From contig CACRXP010000550.1 in NCBI GenBank assembly GCA_902702965.1, forward strand, positions 112,302 through 176,301: a DNA stretch of 64,000 nt, in the 5' to 3' direction. Both the position numbers and the translations under genes were made by a program. Below are positions 22,170 to 33,700 of the stretch, in pieces. How positions within the stretch are numbered: the first letter of the stretch is position 1; every line of letters starts with the position of its first letter. The stretch is from Spirometra erinaceieuropaei (taxonomy: Eukaryota > Platyhelminthes > Cestoda > Diphyllobothriidea > Diphyllobothriidae). The notes beneath the pieces were generated by a model. The model searched no databases. It was not told the DNA's origin and worked only from the letters and a program-made list of their open reading frames with translations.

Positions 22170-22375
22170 TACAATTACATGAAGGAATGAAAATGTACAA
22201 AATCAACAGTGTTTATAGATGTCTCGAGGGCTATTAAGCCATTAACACTCATCATCCCCACGCCGCCCGCATGACAAGGTCGGCGGGTGTTAGTCCTCAT
22301 AGCTAGGGCAGGGGGGATAAGAGAGTATTTGAGTGATGTTCTTGGATTGAGTACACGGAGTAGCCACGAATGAAT
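22170..22375 (-). mobile_element. PLE group B2, 3' end fragment
   Basis: Similar throughout to 32356-32570 ('acagtgtttataga', 'cccacgccgcccgc', 'gagtgatgttcttggatt'). Only the 3' untranslated end remains; the coding part is lost. Confidence 0.65.
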
Positions 22376-22914
22376 GAAACGTTTCGATGGTGGACGTTTA
22401 GGCGTGATGCATGGTGTCCTAGGGGATTTTTATCAACTCCAAACCCCGTGCATATGGTGGAGCGATTTTTGGTGGTATTTTTCGTCGGGTACAGCCTGAT
22501 CACTGCGCTTTGGGTGTTCTATCTGGCGACCTGGTAGGTGGGATATGTCCAGAAACGGGCCTATGGCAGACGGTTAACCGTGTGCCCTAGCGATCGGGGC
22601 TGGTGTGCGTATTCGGATTTCAAAGCCACCGCATGGAACGCCCGCTGCTTACCGCCTCATGGTAGAGCCTTAGGCGCCGCAGCGGTAGGCCGACAGACTC
22701 GGTGCCGGGTCGGGTCTTTTGGTGCTAGGTTTGCGTATCTTAGGATGATGGCGTTTATTTGACCGTGGCGACGCTATTGCCCCAGCCATTTGCTCTGAGA
22801 ATGCGTCGATGATATTGTACTTCAGTAACTTTGTTTTTCTGTTCACTGTAGTGCGTATTAACGCGACTGTCGCATGGAGGGAAAAGTGTACTAGGAAACT
22901 GTAATTATAACATC
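22376..22914. other. No gene recognised
   Basis: Unassigned sequence between two PLE fragments. Confidence 0.3.
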
Positions 22915-25000
22915 CTAATGGGGTTCGTCTGTATTCGGTGCAATGAACTTCGAATGGAAAATTCTGGACGAGATGATCGATTTCTCACATACATGGACCA
23001 GATGAACTCGAGGGGACAGCACACAGTGCTAAAAACTTCAGGATGCTTGTTACACGCCGCTGTAGTGAATCGACTGCCACCACATTCGAGAACACACTAC
23101 TGGCATTGGGACGAAAGAAAAATGCTAACAGAGATGCAGATTTATCGGTAAAGTTCATGGCACTGCGAACCGCACAAGCCCAGGAAACTGAGCAAACGTT
23201 AGTACATTACCTCTCGTCAAAACCACTTACTGTGACCCAAAGAAAAGTTCTACAACGTGGATCTGGTTTTAACACAACTGACGCCGACCCGGTTATCTTC
23301 ATTGCTTCTTTGGAATAGGTGCGTCGTCAAACCGGCGCCAAAGACGAGGCAAAGGACTTCCTTCGACATCAAGTCTCCTCACTTCTCATGTCGCACCGGA
23401 AAACCCACTCCCTGATAAGAGATGAACGAAAGGCCCCAAGGGAGCTGAAAGCGGACACCGAAATAGTTATTCTGCCTGCTGACAAAGGCCGATCAACCGT
23501 TATCCTGGACAAGGTAGACTACCGACACAAAGCCCTCATGCTCGTCAACGATCGGGAGTCCTACAAAGTCAGCAACGCCACCAGTCCAAAGTCCCTAGTG
23601 GCAAATTTTAACAGAATTCTGGCGCGACTAAAGAAGGATATGGTCATGACAGTTGAAGACTGGTATATGGCAAAGTCTGCAGAAACCGCTATGGCGAGAT
23701 TCTACGGTCTCCCAAAAGTATACAAGTCAGGTGTTCCCCGCCGTCCAATCGTCTCACCCCGAGGCACACCCGCATAGGGGCTTGCAGGCTGGCTATTTCA
23801 GAAGCTAAGATTCCTAACTGCAGGCTCACAAACAACGTTACACTCGACCGAACAATTCCTTGACAAAATAAGTGCCGTCACGATCGAACCAAATGAAAGG
23901 ATGGTGTCTTTTGACGTCGTCTCACTCTTCACGTCCACATCAGAGGCCCTTGCGGTCGAAACGCTCACTGACCTGCTACGTCTAAATTACGACGGGACGA
24001 TGGTCATACCACAGTTGAGGGTCTCATAGAACTCAGTGGGCACTGCCTCAAGACATTCTTCACCTTCGAAGGGCTCACATATGAGCAAATCAAGGGCACT
24101 CGAATGGGTTCACCAATCTTTGGGCTCATTTCGGAGGCGGTTCTATAAAAACTCGAGAGACGACTATTCAAGGAGTACAAACCCAAGTTTTGGGCAAGCT
24201 ACGTTGATAAGACCTTTGTAATCATCGACCGGGATAAAATTAACTACTATGCGAACCTACTTAACTCAATCATTACCGATTTACAGTTCACGGTGGAAGA
24301 GGAAGTAGGGGACAAACTTCCATTCTTGGATGCTCTTGTCTGCCGCCAACCAAACGGCAAACTAGCGACGACGATCCATAGAAATCCGATGAACACGCTT
24401 CAAATGCTCAGCTACAACAGCAATCACCCGCTACAACACAAACGAAGCTGTGTCCGCACGCTATACCGGCGGGTGAAAACTCATCGCAGCACGCCAGCCG
24501 CCAAACTGCTCAATGAAGAGCATAGGCAGTCGAACTCGTGGCGGAGCATTCCGTACATTAAAGGGGTCGCCGATACGGTGCCTAGATCACTCGCGCCATT
24601 CGGAATAGGTATTGCCCACAGGCTTGACTGAACAATCCGCTGTTCAGTGCTGCGGCCAGAAGATCCGATCCCTAAGCAGGAGATGCCGGATGTTGTCCAC
24701 CGACTTCATTGCAGCTGTAGAAGGTGCGATTACGTTGGGGAAACGGGCAGACGGCTGAAAACGCGGATGCACGAGCATAAGTTGGCCGTGCGAAGGTTGG
24801 ATCCAAAGTCAGGGGTGGCAACTTATGCCGCGCAAATAGGACACGTCTTTAACTTTAACGCCGTGGAAATTGTGGGCCGGGACAGTGATCATAGAGCAAG
24901 ACAAGTGCAAGAAGCCTGCATGTCCACCGACTGCTCTGCCAACCGCCACATCAACTTGCCTCCCCCCTATCTGACTTTAGGAGCCTTCTTAACGGTACAA
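22915..25000 (+). pseudogene. Penelope-like element, nearly full-length but inactivated copy
   Basis: Collinear with the 38.5-kb PLE: an N-terminal Lys/Gln-rich part (from about 23043), VILPADKGRSTVILDKVDY, MARFYGLPKVYKSGVPRRPI, MVSFDVVSLFTS (motif A intact), TYEQIKGTRMGSP, YVDKTFVIIDRD at 24200, KLPFLDALVCRQ, then the GIY-YIG part with YVGETGRRLKTRMHEHKLAV (24733-24790) and a terminal NRHINLPP. Lesions: TAG at 23316 and 23775, a frameshift near 24005, TAA near 24147, TGA at 24629, and the second Asp of the catalytic YVDD is Lys. The 5' boundary is uncertain. In its intact state the product would be a telomerase-related RT fused to a GIY-YIG nickase for target-primed insertion. Confidence 0.85.
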
Positions 25001-25794
25001 TCGGGACCGTCAGTCATCTCCGCGGCCGACAGAGGCGATTCAGGTCACGGTGGCATGCAGGTTGGATGCAGCCACGCCGGCGGCATTGGCGGGTCACGCA
25101 TTGAACAAAGTGCGCCGCATAAGGGGAGCTGTGCGCAGGACTTTCCAGTCCCCGAAGTTGCCTAGACGAAACAACTAATCGAAACATCGGACCTCCAATA
25201 AACCCAGCCCGGTGAACGCCTCTCCATTCTTTGATAGGCCCTTTGGGAATCGCATTCTCACCACTATTGACACTTTTCCGTGCTCGCCTTCTCTGCCGCG
25301 TTTGTATTGGAGACAGGAGTCGAGTGCGCATACGCTTCTCGTGATTTCTAACTACCAGGCCGGGTCATTGCAGTGTCTGAGGCTGAGTACTGTGTTGCAG
25401 TGGGATCGGTTCATCGTCCCCGACATGTGTCAGTACTGCTGGCGTCAGTCTTTTCGCTCCGGATGTACGAAGAATCTCGTGCAGCCCGTCGTACGAGGGG
25501 GTTGAAGGGACCGACGGAGAGCACCATACCCGACCAACAGAAACTGTAATGAGCTCGGGTTGGGAGGGACGCCGGAGAGTGTGTTGATGCATGTTGTACA
25601 TGACACTGAATTGATGGGAAGATGTCAGCATTTTTATAGGTGAGTTCCTCAGACACCGTAGGCTGTCAACCCAAATGATAGAGTGGAGGGGCAGCTTCAC
25701 TCAAGGCAGCTTGTCCGACGATCGGAAGGAATTAAGTTGAGTCACAACTAGAGTATATGCTTTTCGGTGGAGGCGTTTGACGAATCTATTTACT
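25001..25794. other. 3' flank of the PLE copy, no gene recognised
   Basis: The first part may be PLE 3' untranslated sequence. No hammerhead core with usable stems was found here, and the frames show no motif. Confidence 0.3.
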
Positions 25795-26075
25795 TAGCGT
25801 ATGGTGACAGTTGGACCATCGGTTTCGATGATGTCCACCGTGTGCCCCACAGTTGCAGCAGCAATGGGAGCAGGGACGATGACTTACGCAGGGGTTTATA
25901 GTGCCGGTAGACTTGCGTAGCATCTACCTACACTCTCTCCGCCTCCCTCGCCCGAGCCCGATGTCAAGACAGAGTCAAGAAGACCGGAGACGAGGGAGGC
26001 CGCAGGTGGATGGCTCGGAGGGATCCTCACCTTCGCGTTCCACCATACTCCCTGGTCCGCACAACAAGCGTATGG
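25795..26075 (-). repeat. Dispersed repeat D, copy 5
   Basis: Reverse-oriented copy ('gatgacttacgcagggg', 'gtcaagacagagtcaagaag', 'accggagacgagggaggc'). It abuts the left tip of foldback F5 at 26078. Confidence 0.65.
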
Positions 26076-26077
26076 TA

Positions 26078-26804
26078 CAGTAGGTGGGCTCACTCGTGAA
26101 ATGTCAACCGAAATTCCGAAATGCGTTTCCGTTCCGAAAAGACTAATTAAGTAGGTTTGCAAAACCAATAACCATGCAGCATAATTCTATAATAATTCAC
26201 TTACCCCAGGACGTCGGCTTTCGAGCAAACTTTCTTTCGGCTGCATCCAAGAACCATACTCCGTAAAAAATGGCTACGTAATTAGCACGCACTTTTCGTC
26301 GATTTTCGATGCTCTTTAATATTACATTATATTTCATGGAAAACATGCATAAAAATAAACATTCCTTTGCTCATTCAGTAGAAAATTGCGTTTTCTTTCA
26401 ATCTTACGCTCGAAGGAAGGGTATAATTCGGTTTTAAAAGATTCTAATTGTGAGATTTTTTAATACCGTGAAATGGCTCTTCATCAAACGCCATGCCTCT
26501 GCATTTACCAATGTGGCTTGCAAGGTTAACAATGTGGCTCATATCCACTGCTTAATTTCATAAACCCTATATGGTCCCCATTTACTACCGTAGAGAAATG
26601 TATCGTTTTCCGTACGCAGAAATAATACGGCAGGTAGTTTGGGAACCCTGAATGCAACTGTAACGGCAAGTTGGGTTCAATATTATTCGGGAATTGGAAA
26701 AGTCTTATAAAACCAAATTATACCCTTCTTTCGAGTTAATCTTTTCGAAAGGAGAACGCATTTCAGAATTTTTGCTGAGAGTTCATGAGTTATCCCACTT
26801 TCTG
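26078..26804. mobile_element. Foldback element F5 with internal deletion
   Basis: The left tip CAGTAGGTGGGCTCACTC is preserved and the centre is in the F2 direction. About 250 bases of the right arm are deleted, joining 'cttctttcgag' directly to 'ttaatcttttcgaaagg'. The right end is ...TTATCCCACTTTCTG. It is flanked by TA on both sides (ggTA left, TAcac right), consistent with a TA target duplication. Confidence 0.8.
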
Positions 26805-27597
26805 TACACTATAACTCGAATCCTGTTGCTGCGGAGAAGGGAAGTGGGCTGGCGCAACAACGCGGAATGCATTTGGAAGCCGCGGTTGGTTGTGACAGTC
26901 GCGGAAACTCTTAAGTTGCACAATGGATACGTCAGAAAAGCTCTAGCCATTGGTTCAGCAGCAATACTCCTGAGGGTTAAGGCAACAGACCACCAAGTCA
27001 TCAGAAGATCGGTCAGTGCAAGTCATCAAAAGAACACTCATCAAAAGGCGTAGAAGGACCTTCCATACCGAGGCATACGCGTGTGAAACCTGTACCAGAC
27101 AAGCTGAATTCCACCGTCAGGAAAGCAGCGTGCCTGGTGAGTTTGGACCAGCTGACATAAAATACAAAAACGTGTCCCGTGTTTTTCGGTCAGATGAGTC
27201 GGTCAGTTACGCGTTCCACAGTCGCACACAGTTCACATTTCCGCGTGTATCGAATTGCATACAACGAGTGATGTCGCTGACATGGACAGGCAATCCACTG
27301 AATTCCAAATGAATCCTTCCTGCTCGAACTCTCCAAATCCGCTGCTAAAGACAGTCATGCCGAAAAAAGTGCGATTCACGTCAACCAGGAACGCGGTCGT
27401 ACGAAGTGCAAGTAGATTCCTCCCACTCCATAGAAGAGTAGAGTGTATAATACTTCGAGCGTCAAGCACGCCAGCAACCGAACACACCGAACTGCGTTAT
27501 GGGACGAAATGATAAAGTGACTAATTAAAACCTTTCCGCGTGCCGACATCCTCCTGGTACGAGAGCTCAGAGATCCCTTCGTGTTGTTTAAGCGAGA
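26805..27597. other. No gene firmly recognised
   Basis: Higher-GC than the flanking foldback, with overlapping short frames at 27016-27312 and 27255-27512. These show no family motif or clear splice borders. Confidence 0.3.
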
Positions 27598-27760
27598 GAC
27601 TTAAAGCTCAGAGGACTGTTGGACAAACATGAGTGCAACAATAAATTATCGGTAGACCTGCCTGACTGTGCAACATGCCGACACCCGAGAGGATTTTTCA
27701 AAAGAGACGACTGCCTCTGTCGATATGGGTGGGCTGGAAAGACTTCGGGCTGCCAGGTGG
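27598..27760 (+). CDS. Possible EGF-like exon
   Basis: An open stretch between 'gagacttaaag' and 'TGCCAG|gtggat' contains six Cys: C-x10-C-x2-C-x11-C-x-C-x10-C, with CLCRYGWAGKTSGC at the end. This matches the C-x-C...G-aromatic-x-G...C signature of EGF-like domains of extracellular proteins. Against it, the acceptor side is poor, the C2-C3 spacing is short, no neighbouring exon was identified, and the frame runs on to a stop at 27808-27810. It could be a chance Cys pattern. Confidence 0.35.
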
Positions 27761-28457
27761 ATCAGGTTAACATTTTCAGAACTAACTTGCATTGCTTTGT
27801 GGCACCGTAATTATATGGTCCGACCAAACTGTTGCACACAAAAGACGGAAATGTGCAGATGGACTGCTGTGGTCTCCACTGTGTCTAGTGGGAGCTGCGT
27901 ATCGGCTTCGGGTAATATAAGTAACGTCACTCGGCAGGATACATGAAGGGTCTCCGTTGCCCCAAGTCATCGTGGCCGTGTTTGGCGTCCTTGTTAGAGG
28001 CTCCTTTGCCTCGAGGCTCATTCACCTCAAAGACCGGTTCCAGACACGTTGACCTACGGCCACGGAGGTGCAGTTGCCCACGCGACACTTGAACTCCCCA
28101 CCACTCGACAAAACAACACACCAACTGGACACCACTTTAGATTGCCCCGCAGACGTGCAAAAGCAGCTGCAATTACCGCTTCAGGAAGTCTCAGGTATGG
28201 ATGGACGCAGGCAACACCAGCCCTGGCTTCGCCAGCGGCCAATGCCGCCTGGGACGGCAACTCACGGTGCTGTATACAATAAACCCCACTTCCGGTAACT
28301 TCTGCCTTTTTTTACAACTCGAGAGTTGACCTGATGCTTGTAACGTTCTGAGTTCACACCCTCATACCGCTTAAACACTACACTTCCTCTTCGTCTGATT
28401 GGGGTCGTATGCGTAATCGGTCGATGTGAAAAGTGCTGTCCAGTTTCGTCTATTCAA
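27761..28457. other. No gene recognised
   Basis: Several short overlapping frames without motifs. No repeat family assigned. Confidence 0.3.
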
Positions 28458-28465
28458 CTATACAG

Positions 28466-28892
28466 GGCTAGATCTCAGTTGGCAGCCAGAAATCGGGAAG
28501 CGGACGGCGACCCTAACCCTAGCCCTAACCTTAACACAAATTCTATCCTCAAGCTTAAATGTTAACCCCAACGACATCCCTAATCCTAACTCTAACCGAA
28601 ATCGTAAACGTCATCGTAGCCCTTAGACATAGCCGTAACTGTGAAACCTAACCGTAATTCTGAAACCTATTCGTACGCGCAAACCCTAACGGTAACCCAA
28701 AAACCTAAGCCTAAAGGCATAATCCTAGCCGGAAAATCGAAACCATTAACCGGTACCCTAACCCTAACCTCGAACGTAAAACGGAAGCCAAGTGGGTCAG
28801 ATGTGATTATGGAGCCCACAAAATAGCCCCAGTAAACAACCCCCCCCCGCGCCACCTATAATACGGGCCTGGCTACCAACTGCGATCTAGCC
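28466..28892. mobile_element. Terminal-inverted-repeat element filled with telomere-like repeats, copy T1
   Basis: Inverted termini GGCTAGATCTCAGTTGGCAG.. (28466-28487) and ..CTACCAACTGCGATCTAGCC (28871-28892) bound a 427-bp unit. It is flanked by an exact 8-bp direct repeat CTATACAG (28458-28465 and 28893-28900). The interior is degenerate CCCTAA repeat (for example 'accctaaccctagcccta' at 28510 and 'accctaaccctaacctcg' at 28756) on the plus strand. It codes no protein. An 8-bp duplication is typical of hAT-type and some other cut-and-paste elements; the superfamily assignment is only inference. Confidence 0.8.
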
Positions 28893-28900
28893 CTATACAG

Positions 28901-29269
28901 AAAGCCGGTTAGTGGAAAAACTGTAAATAACACATCACAAGTAGAATAAGGTCTAAACAGTGTTTTTGGTCAAGTTGCAGTTGGCCAACAGGCTACAGTT
29001 TAAGCATGGACCATAAAGAGGTTTCACGAGAATCGGCCCTATTCCTTCTGCTTTTGCATTCTTGAGATGCAGTCGATCATGGTAAAGAGGTTTTTGCTTG
29101 ATTGTGCCGATAGGGACGTCACGCTCTTGAGCGTGACTACTGGTTCAATTGGTATGGCACTGAAGTGATCGCAATGGCTAACACCAGACAGGCGCATGAA
29201 CTTCTCCAAGTTAGCAGTTAATTTCTGAAGAGATTAAAAAGCAACAATTTCTAAACACAAGTATCTACT
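28901..29269. other. No gene recognised
   Basis: Unassigned sequence between the T1 element and the half hairpin repeat. Confidence 0.3.
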
Positions 29270-29440
29270 AGAAAGCACACAGGAATGCTGGGGGACCCAC
29301 TGAAGAACCGAACCCCTCACAGCTCTGTCATGCAGCGGCAGAAACACGCGTGCATGGGTTTTTAGCCAGCACCTGTACGGCTAATATGGTGTCTTCAAAC
29401 GCTAAAATATACTACTAGCTGCCTGTCAGCAGTTAATGTT
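29270..29440. repeat. Second foldback family, half copy
   Basis: 'tgctgggggacccact', 'gaaccgaacccctc' and 'aacacgcgtg' match the right arm of the hairpin at 14889-15042. The partner arm is not found beside it. Confidence 0.6.
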
Positions 29441-30329
29441 GTCGTTGATGGACTTCGGCGCAAATACTAATACATAAAATTTCGGCCCCCGACTACAGGT
29501 CCTAGCATAAACTCACCTACCCCGAGTTAGCAGTTAATTTCCGTGGAAATTAAAAAACAATTTACTCTAACCTTGGCATTCTAACACGACCAGCACCAAC
29601 CGCCACGTCGATCTAGACGCTCACTACGAGGGTTTGCATACACTTTCGCTGACTTTTTCCCACACCCCAACAACTGCTAATCCCTACATGCTCACGTAGA
29701 ATTTCACCCTCTCGACACAGCAAATCACAACCAAAACTCTTAACACCTCCAACGCCGGTGCACTGACCGCTGACCTGATCCCCCACCAACGATCAGCCGC
29801 CCGCCATCCCACTGATCCACAATATCCCCCCTCCTCCTCCTCCTCCAGCACATAGAACCCTAATGGTTCTACCTTCCCTCCCCCCGCTCCAAAACTTGCC
29901 ATACTTCAGTACCCACCCCTCTGTTGTCTGTCTGGCGCTGTCTGTCCTGTCGCGCCAACCGACCTGGACAATTGATCTCGGTTTCTCTGTTCTTTTAGTC
30001 TGACGATGGGTGGGTGTCACCAGCTTGAAAATACACGAGCAAAACTCCATTTTTGAAGACCATCCTATTTTCCGTATTATTTTTTTCATATTAAGAAAAC
30101 GTTCCTTCCGACAAATTTCTTCACATTTTTCAGAGCGTACTTGAAATACTGGTGAATAGTTCACGATTTTCAGTGTTTTCAGTCAGTTGCCCACAAATTT
30201 ACAATCTGTTCTATGCGCACATGCCAAAGTGACTTCTTCGGAGCGGGTTAGACAAATAAATAAACTGAGCATCATTTCAGATGCTTAAAGTTAATCATCG
30301 TAATTTTCGTCATTGTGTTTCACAAGTAC
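29441..30329. other. No gene recognised
   Basis: It contains a short (CTC)n run near 29831 and repeats 'gttagcagttaatttc' at 29526 (also at 29212). No coding evidence. Confidence 0.3.
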
Positions 30330-31129
30330 GATCACATACTGCAAGCTGCATGAATTTTGCAATGGAAACAGCGAAGCAGTAGCCACGGCAATTTTTGGCT
30401 TGTTTGAATGCTCCAAATATCCGCAACTGGAATCACTGGTTTTCGAAATTCCGATCAGGCCATTTCGGCCGCTCCGATTCTCATAATCCGGGAAGACCGG
30501 TGGAGCTAGATATTGGGCGTTTACTCGCAACCTTTGCGACAGATACTCGTCAGATCACAGAGGAATTAGCAAAAAATTAAATTCATAATGTACTGTTTGA
30601 GAGGACATTGAACATATAGGGCAGGTCAGTAGATAAGCCGTTTGGGTTCTGAGCTAACCGTCGATAAAAAAGCTTGGCGTTCAAATATCTGTAACTTTTA
30701 GCTAAACAGACGGGAGAGGAAACCAGTTCTTCTTTTAATTGTCACTGAAGACGTCAAACGGACTCTTTGCCCTAACAGCAGTCTCGAGCACCAGTGGGTT
30801 TCCATAAAACAGACACCAGTTTCTACACCATAATCAGGCCCATACCTCCTCGAAAGTCTTTGATTTTTGGTTCACTATTGGCGGTCATACTTCATGTTGA
30901 GTTGCTGGAACAAGGTCAGACCGTAACAGCAGACCGACATTATCGACAATTAGAACGCCTGAACCAAGCTCTTACTGAAAAACATTCAACACCCAGGAAA
31001 ACACGTTCTTTTTCCCATTTGACCCCTTCCAGCTTTGTAGATGCGAACACAATTACCATCCCAGCTGATGGAAAAACGTACCGGCTCCGCTTGATGTCTT
31101 ACCAAATTTCGACACCCTTGGCGCAGTAG
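30330..31129 (+). pseudogene. mariner-type transposase relic
   Basis: Collinear pieces of a mariner transposase in changing frames. LHEFCNGNSEAVATAIF and NWNHWFSKFRSGHF (30340-30455) match the N-terminal helix-turn-helix region, followed by SHNPGRPVELD and TRQITEELA. After decayed sequence, VELLEQGQTVTADRHYRQLE and RLNQALTEKHSTP (30895-30985) correspond to the family's 'YELL..G.T...D.Y..QL.RL...L' catalytic-domain segment before the DD34D Asp-Asn. The catalytic block itself is not readable. Frameshifts and stops (30578-30580, about 30700) show it is dead. Such a transposase could have mobilised TA-target elements like the F family, but no terminus match was shown. Confidence 0.75.
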
Positions 31130-32315
31130 GCTGTTGAGAAGCTGTAGAGTCGTGTTCAGTATGCCAACTTATTTTGGTAACTCTGACGTCGGCACACGCA
31201 TGCGCATAACAACAGTTAAACAAAGAAACGAGAAAAATGATCTAACCGGCATGGAGCGAAAGCTGGATTTCAGCGCTCAGTGAATTGCGTGAATGCCGAC
31301 CAGGAGTCAGTCAGTTGGCATGCCTAGCTGTTCTCGGCCGCATTATCGAGACAGTTGTTTGCGTGTGTGCAAATGCCAAGCGTCATACGGTACGTGGCCG
31401 ATCTTAGAAAATCTGGCGTGAGAATTCTCGGACGTCCTAAACAGTGCGCATTTCGCTTGCTCGTCCAACCTCTGTAAGGAAATGATCTTTTCTTGCGCAG
31501 AACATGGCTGCAAGTAATTTTATCAAGAACGTCTAAATACTCATTATATTTCGGTAAAAAGTGTACACTTAGACTTAATGTGTTATTTTTGCAAATCACG
31601 ATTTGAGGGCAAAACTTTGATATTGTTAAACTATTAATTTTGTCCTTAATTAGTCCCCAACAACCCTCTCATCAAAAAAACTCCTTGGTTATCATCTTCT
31701 TTCCAGATGCCTTCTTTTTGGGAGATTGGGCCACATCTGCTCTTGCCACACCATGGACCAACCTTGCAGCCCAACCCTACCCCAAATGAGCCGGACTGGC
31801 TGGTGCCGGCAGGAGACTTATTTTAATGATTTTTTTAAACGCATAAGCACAATCTGTCCTTATGGGCGATCGATTGAAAACAGTGGAAATCGTGAAGCGT
31901 TCAGCGCTATTTTAAGCCCACTCAGCGTGATCCAGAACAGACGAAAAGTGTTAGTTAATTTCCCGGAAGAGAAGGCCTATTTATTTACACAAGATGGTAG
32001 GTTTACGATTGAATCTGTCAAGCTAATTTAAATTTATTAGTCGCTGACCCGCATGGCAACATGTGCTCTTATGACAAACCTTTGTTACTATGACGTCCCC
32101 ATCGGCGAAATCAGGGAAGATCATGTTTGGCATTTTGAACCACATGCCAATCAATTTAAAAAATGTATAGAATCACACGAATCCTGAGGAAACCGTCTTG
32201 GGATCTCCACGCAAAATGTGGGCTGTTTGCAAACCCCCTATACCTGAAATTATACTACTTTTCAAGTGATATTTAAATTCTGCAAATATTCCCATTTTAC
32301 ACTTGAAAAGCGAAG
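31130..32315. other. No gene recognised
   Basis: Possibly the decayed 3' part of the mariner copy at its start. A 101-codon frame at 31726-32031 shows no family motif. Confidence 0.3.
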
Positions 32316-32355
32316 TTGGCAAATACGTGTTTTCGGTAATCCTTCGTCAGACCAA
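32316..32355 (-). ncRNA. Candidate hammerhead-like motif of a PLE group B2 copy
   Basis: Minus strand: stem I UUGGU/GCCAA (one G-U pair), CUGACGA (32344-32350), A + GG-AUUA-CC (2-bp stem II after one unpaired base), GAAA, then a poorly pairing stem III. Near-identical in layout to 22130-22169. Confidence 0.45.
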
Positions 32356-33440
32356 TAAAGTTACATGAAGGAATGAAAATGTTCAAGATCAACAGTGTTT
32401 ATAGGTGTCTCAGGGACTATTATGTCATTAAAATTCATCTTACCCACGCCGCCCGCAAGACAGGGTCGGCGGGTTGTGGACCTTAGAACTATAGGAGGAG
32501 GGTAATAGAGTCATTGAGTGATGTTCTTGGATTAATTAAACGGAGTACCCATCACTGTAATTAGGGATTCGAGGCGGCATGTCGTCATCACTTGGGGTTG
32601 TTGTTGGCCACGGCAGAGGGAACGCTTTTGTCAGGGTTTTCTGACAGCATAGCACCGGATTCGCTAGCCGTATAGTCACTGTCTCGGCCGTTGCTAGTAT
32701 CCGTTGGCAAAGGCCTTTAGAGAAGCTTGTTGGTGTCCGGTAGACAACATGAAAGGTTTCCTTGGCATCGACTCGGTGCTGCGTATCGATTAAATGTGCG
32801 AGAATAGAACTCAAAATCGATCGGGACTCACCTCTGTCTGTCCAGGCGGACTCATTTTCAAGCACCCTCTTCTCGTTGTGCGGCCAATTTATCCCTCTCC
32901 ACAGGATCAAGTGAATGAGTAGATGCACACTGATGTGGCCTCCGACAGTAGTCTGTCTTTACCTCCCAAACGTAGGAGGGGAAGAGTTTGTGAAGCATAC
33001 GCGTAAATTCGCCGCGGAGAATGCCCTCGTGCTAGCTGTAGTTAAGCGTCGTCTGATTAGTTCGCTCTCTGCGTCTCCTGCAAAACGCAATCTTATGAAT
33101 AAATCTTTCTTTTCCGCAGCCGCAATAGTGGGCTTTGCGGCGCGTTCCCCAATATTTCGGAGGATAAATCTGTCTGGGTATTGCTTCTCCCGAAGTGCGT
33201 TCCGCAGCTGTCTGAGCTCTTCTTCAATAGCTTTAGGCGAGCAGATGCGTCTCACTCTGGCCGCCAATCCCCGGACTAAATTTCGTTTGATGTTTAATGG
33301 GACAAAACTGTGAAAATTAACGTATTGTCCCGTCCAGATGTTCCTTCGGAGCACCCTGCGCTGCATAGACCCATCCTCTTGCTTGTGCAGAAGAACATTG
33401 AGGGAGAAAATTTTATTATCTGCCTCGGCCTCTGCTGTGA
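32356..33440 (-). pseudogene. 5'-truncated Penelope-like element, group B2
   Basis: The minus-strand frame 32959-33366 carries TGQYVNFHSFVPLNIKRNLV, RRICSPKAIEEELRQLRNAL and RFILRNIGERAAKPTIAAAE, the RT-to-nuclease linker also seen at 55.4 kb. The GIY-YIG core (expected near 32.88-32.95 kb) is broken. The remaining frame 32536-32928 holds the C-terminal part (AKETFHVVYRTPTSFSKGLC). The RT palm is missing, as expected for 5' truncation. It ends with the same 3' untranslated sequence as the 22.1-kb fragment. Confidence 0.75.
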
Positions 33441-33700
33441 ACTTTAACGAGGGTTGCGCTCTGTTGGACTGTTTGAACTTTTGAACTATTTAAATGTAAA
33501 CTTTGTCAAAAGCATATTTTCGGAGATCATTCTATTCGTGCTTTCGTATATACCTGGTGTTTTGCATGGATCAGATTTTCATACCAATAGTACACTAAAG
33601 TACAGTTATTTCGACCATTTCGGGGTTTTCCGACTTTTTAAACAACGCAATATTGTCTTTAACATTTCTCTCAAAGTCGTTATTCATTAACACAGATATT
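33441..33700. other. No gene recognised
   Basis: AT-rich, unassigned. Confidence 0.3.
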
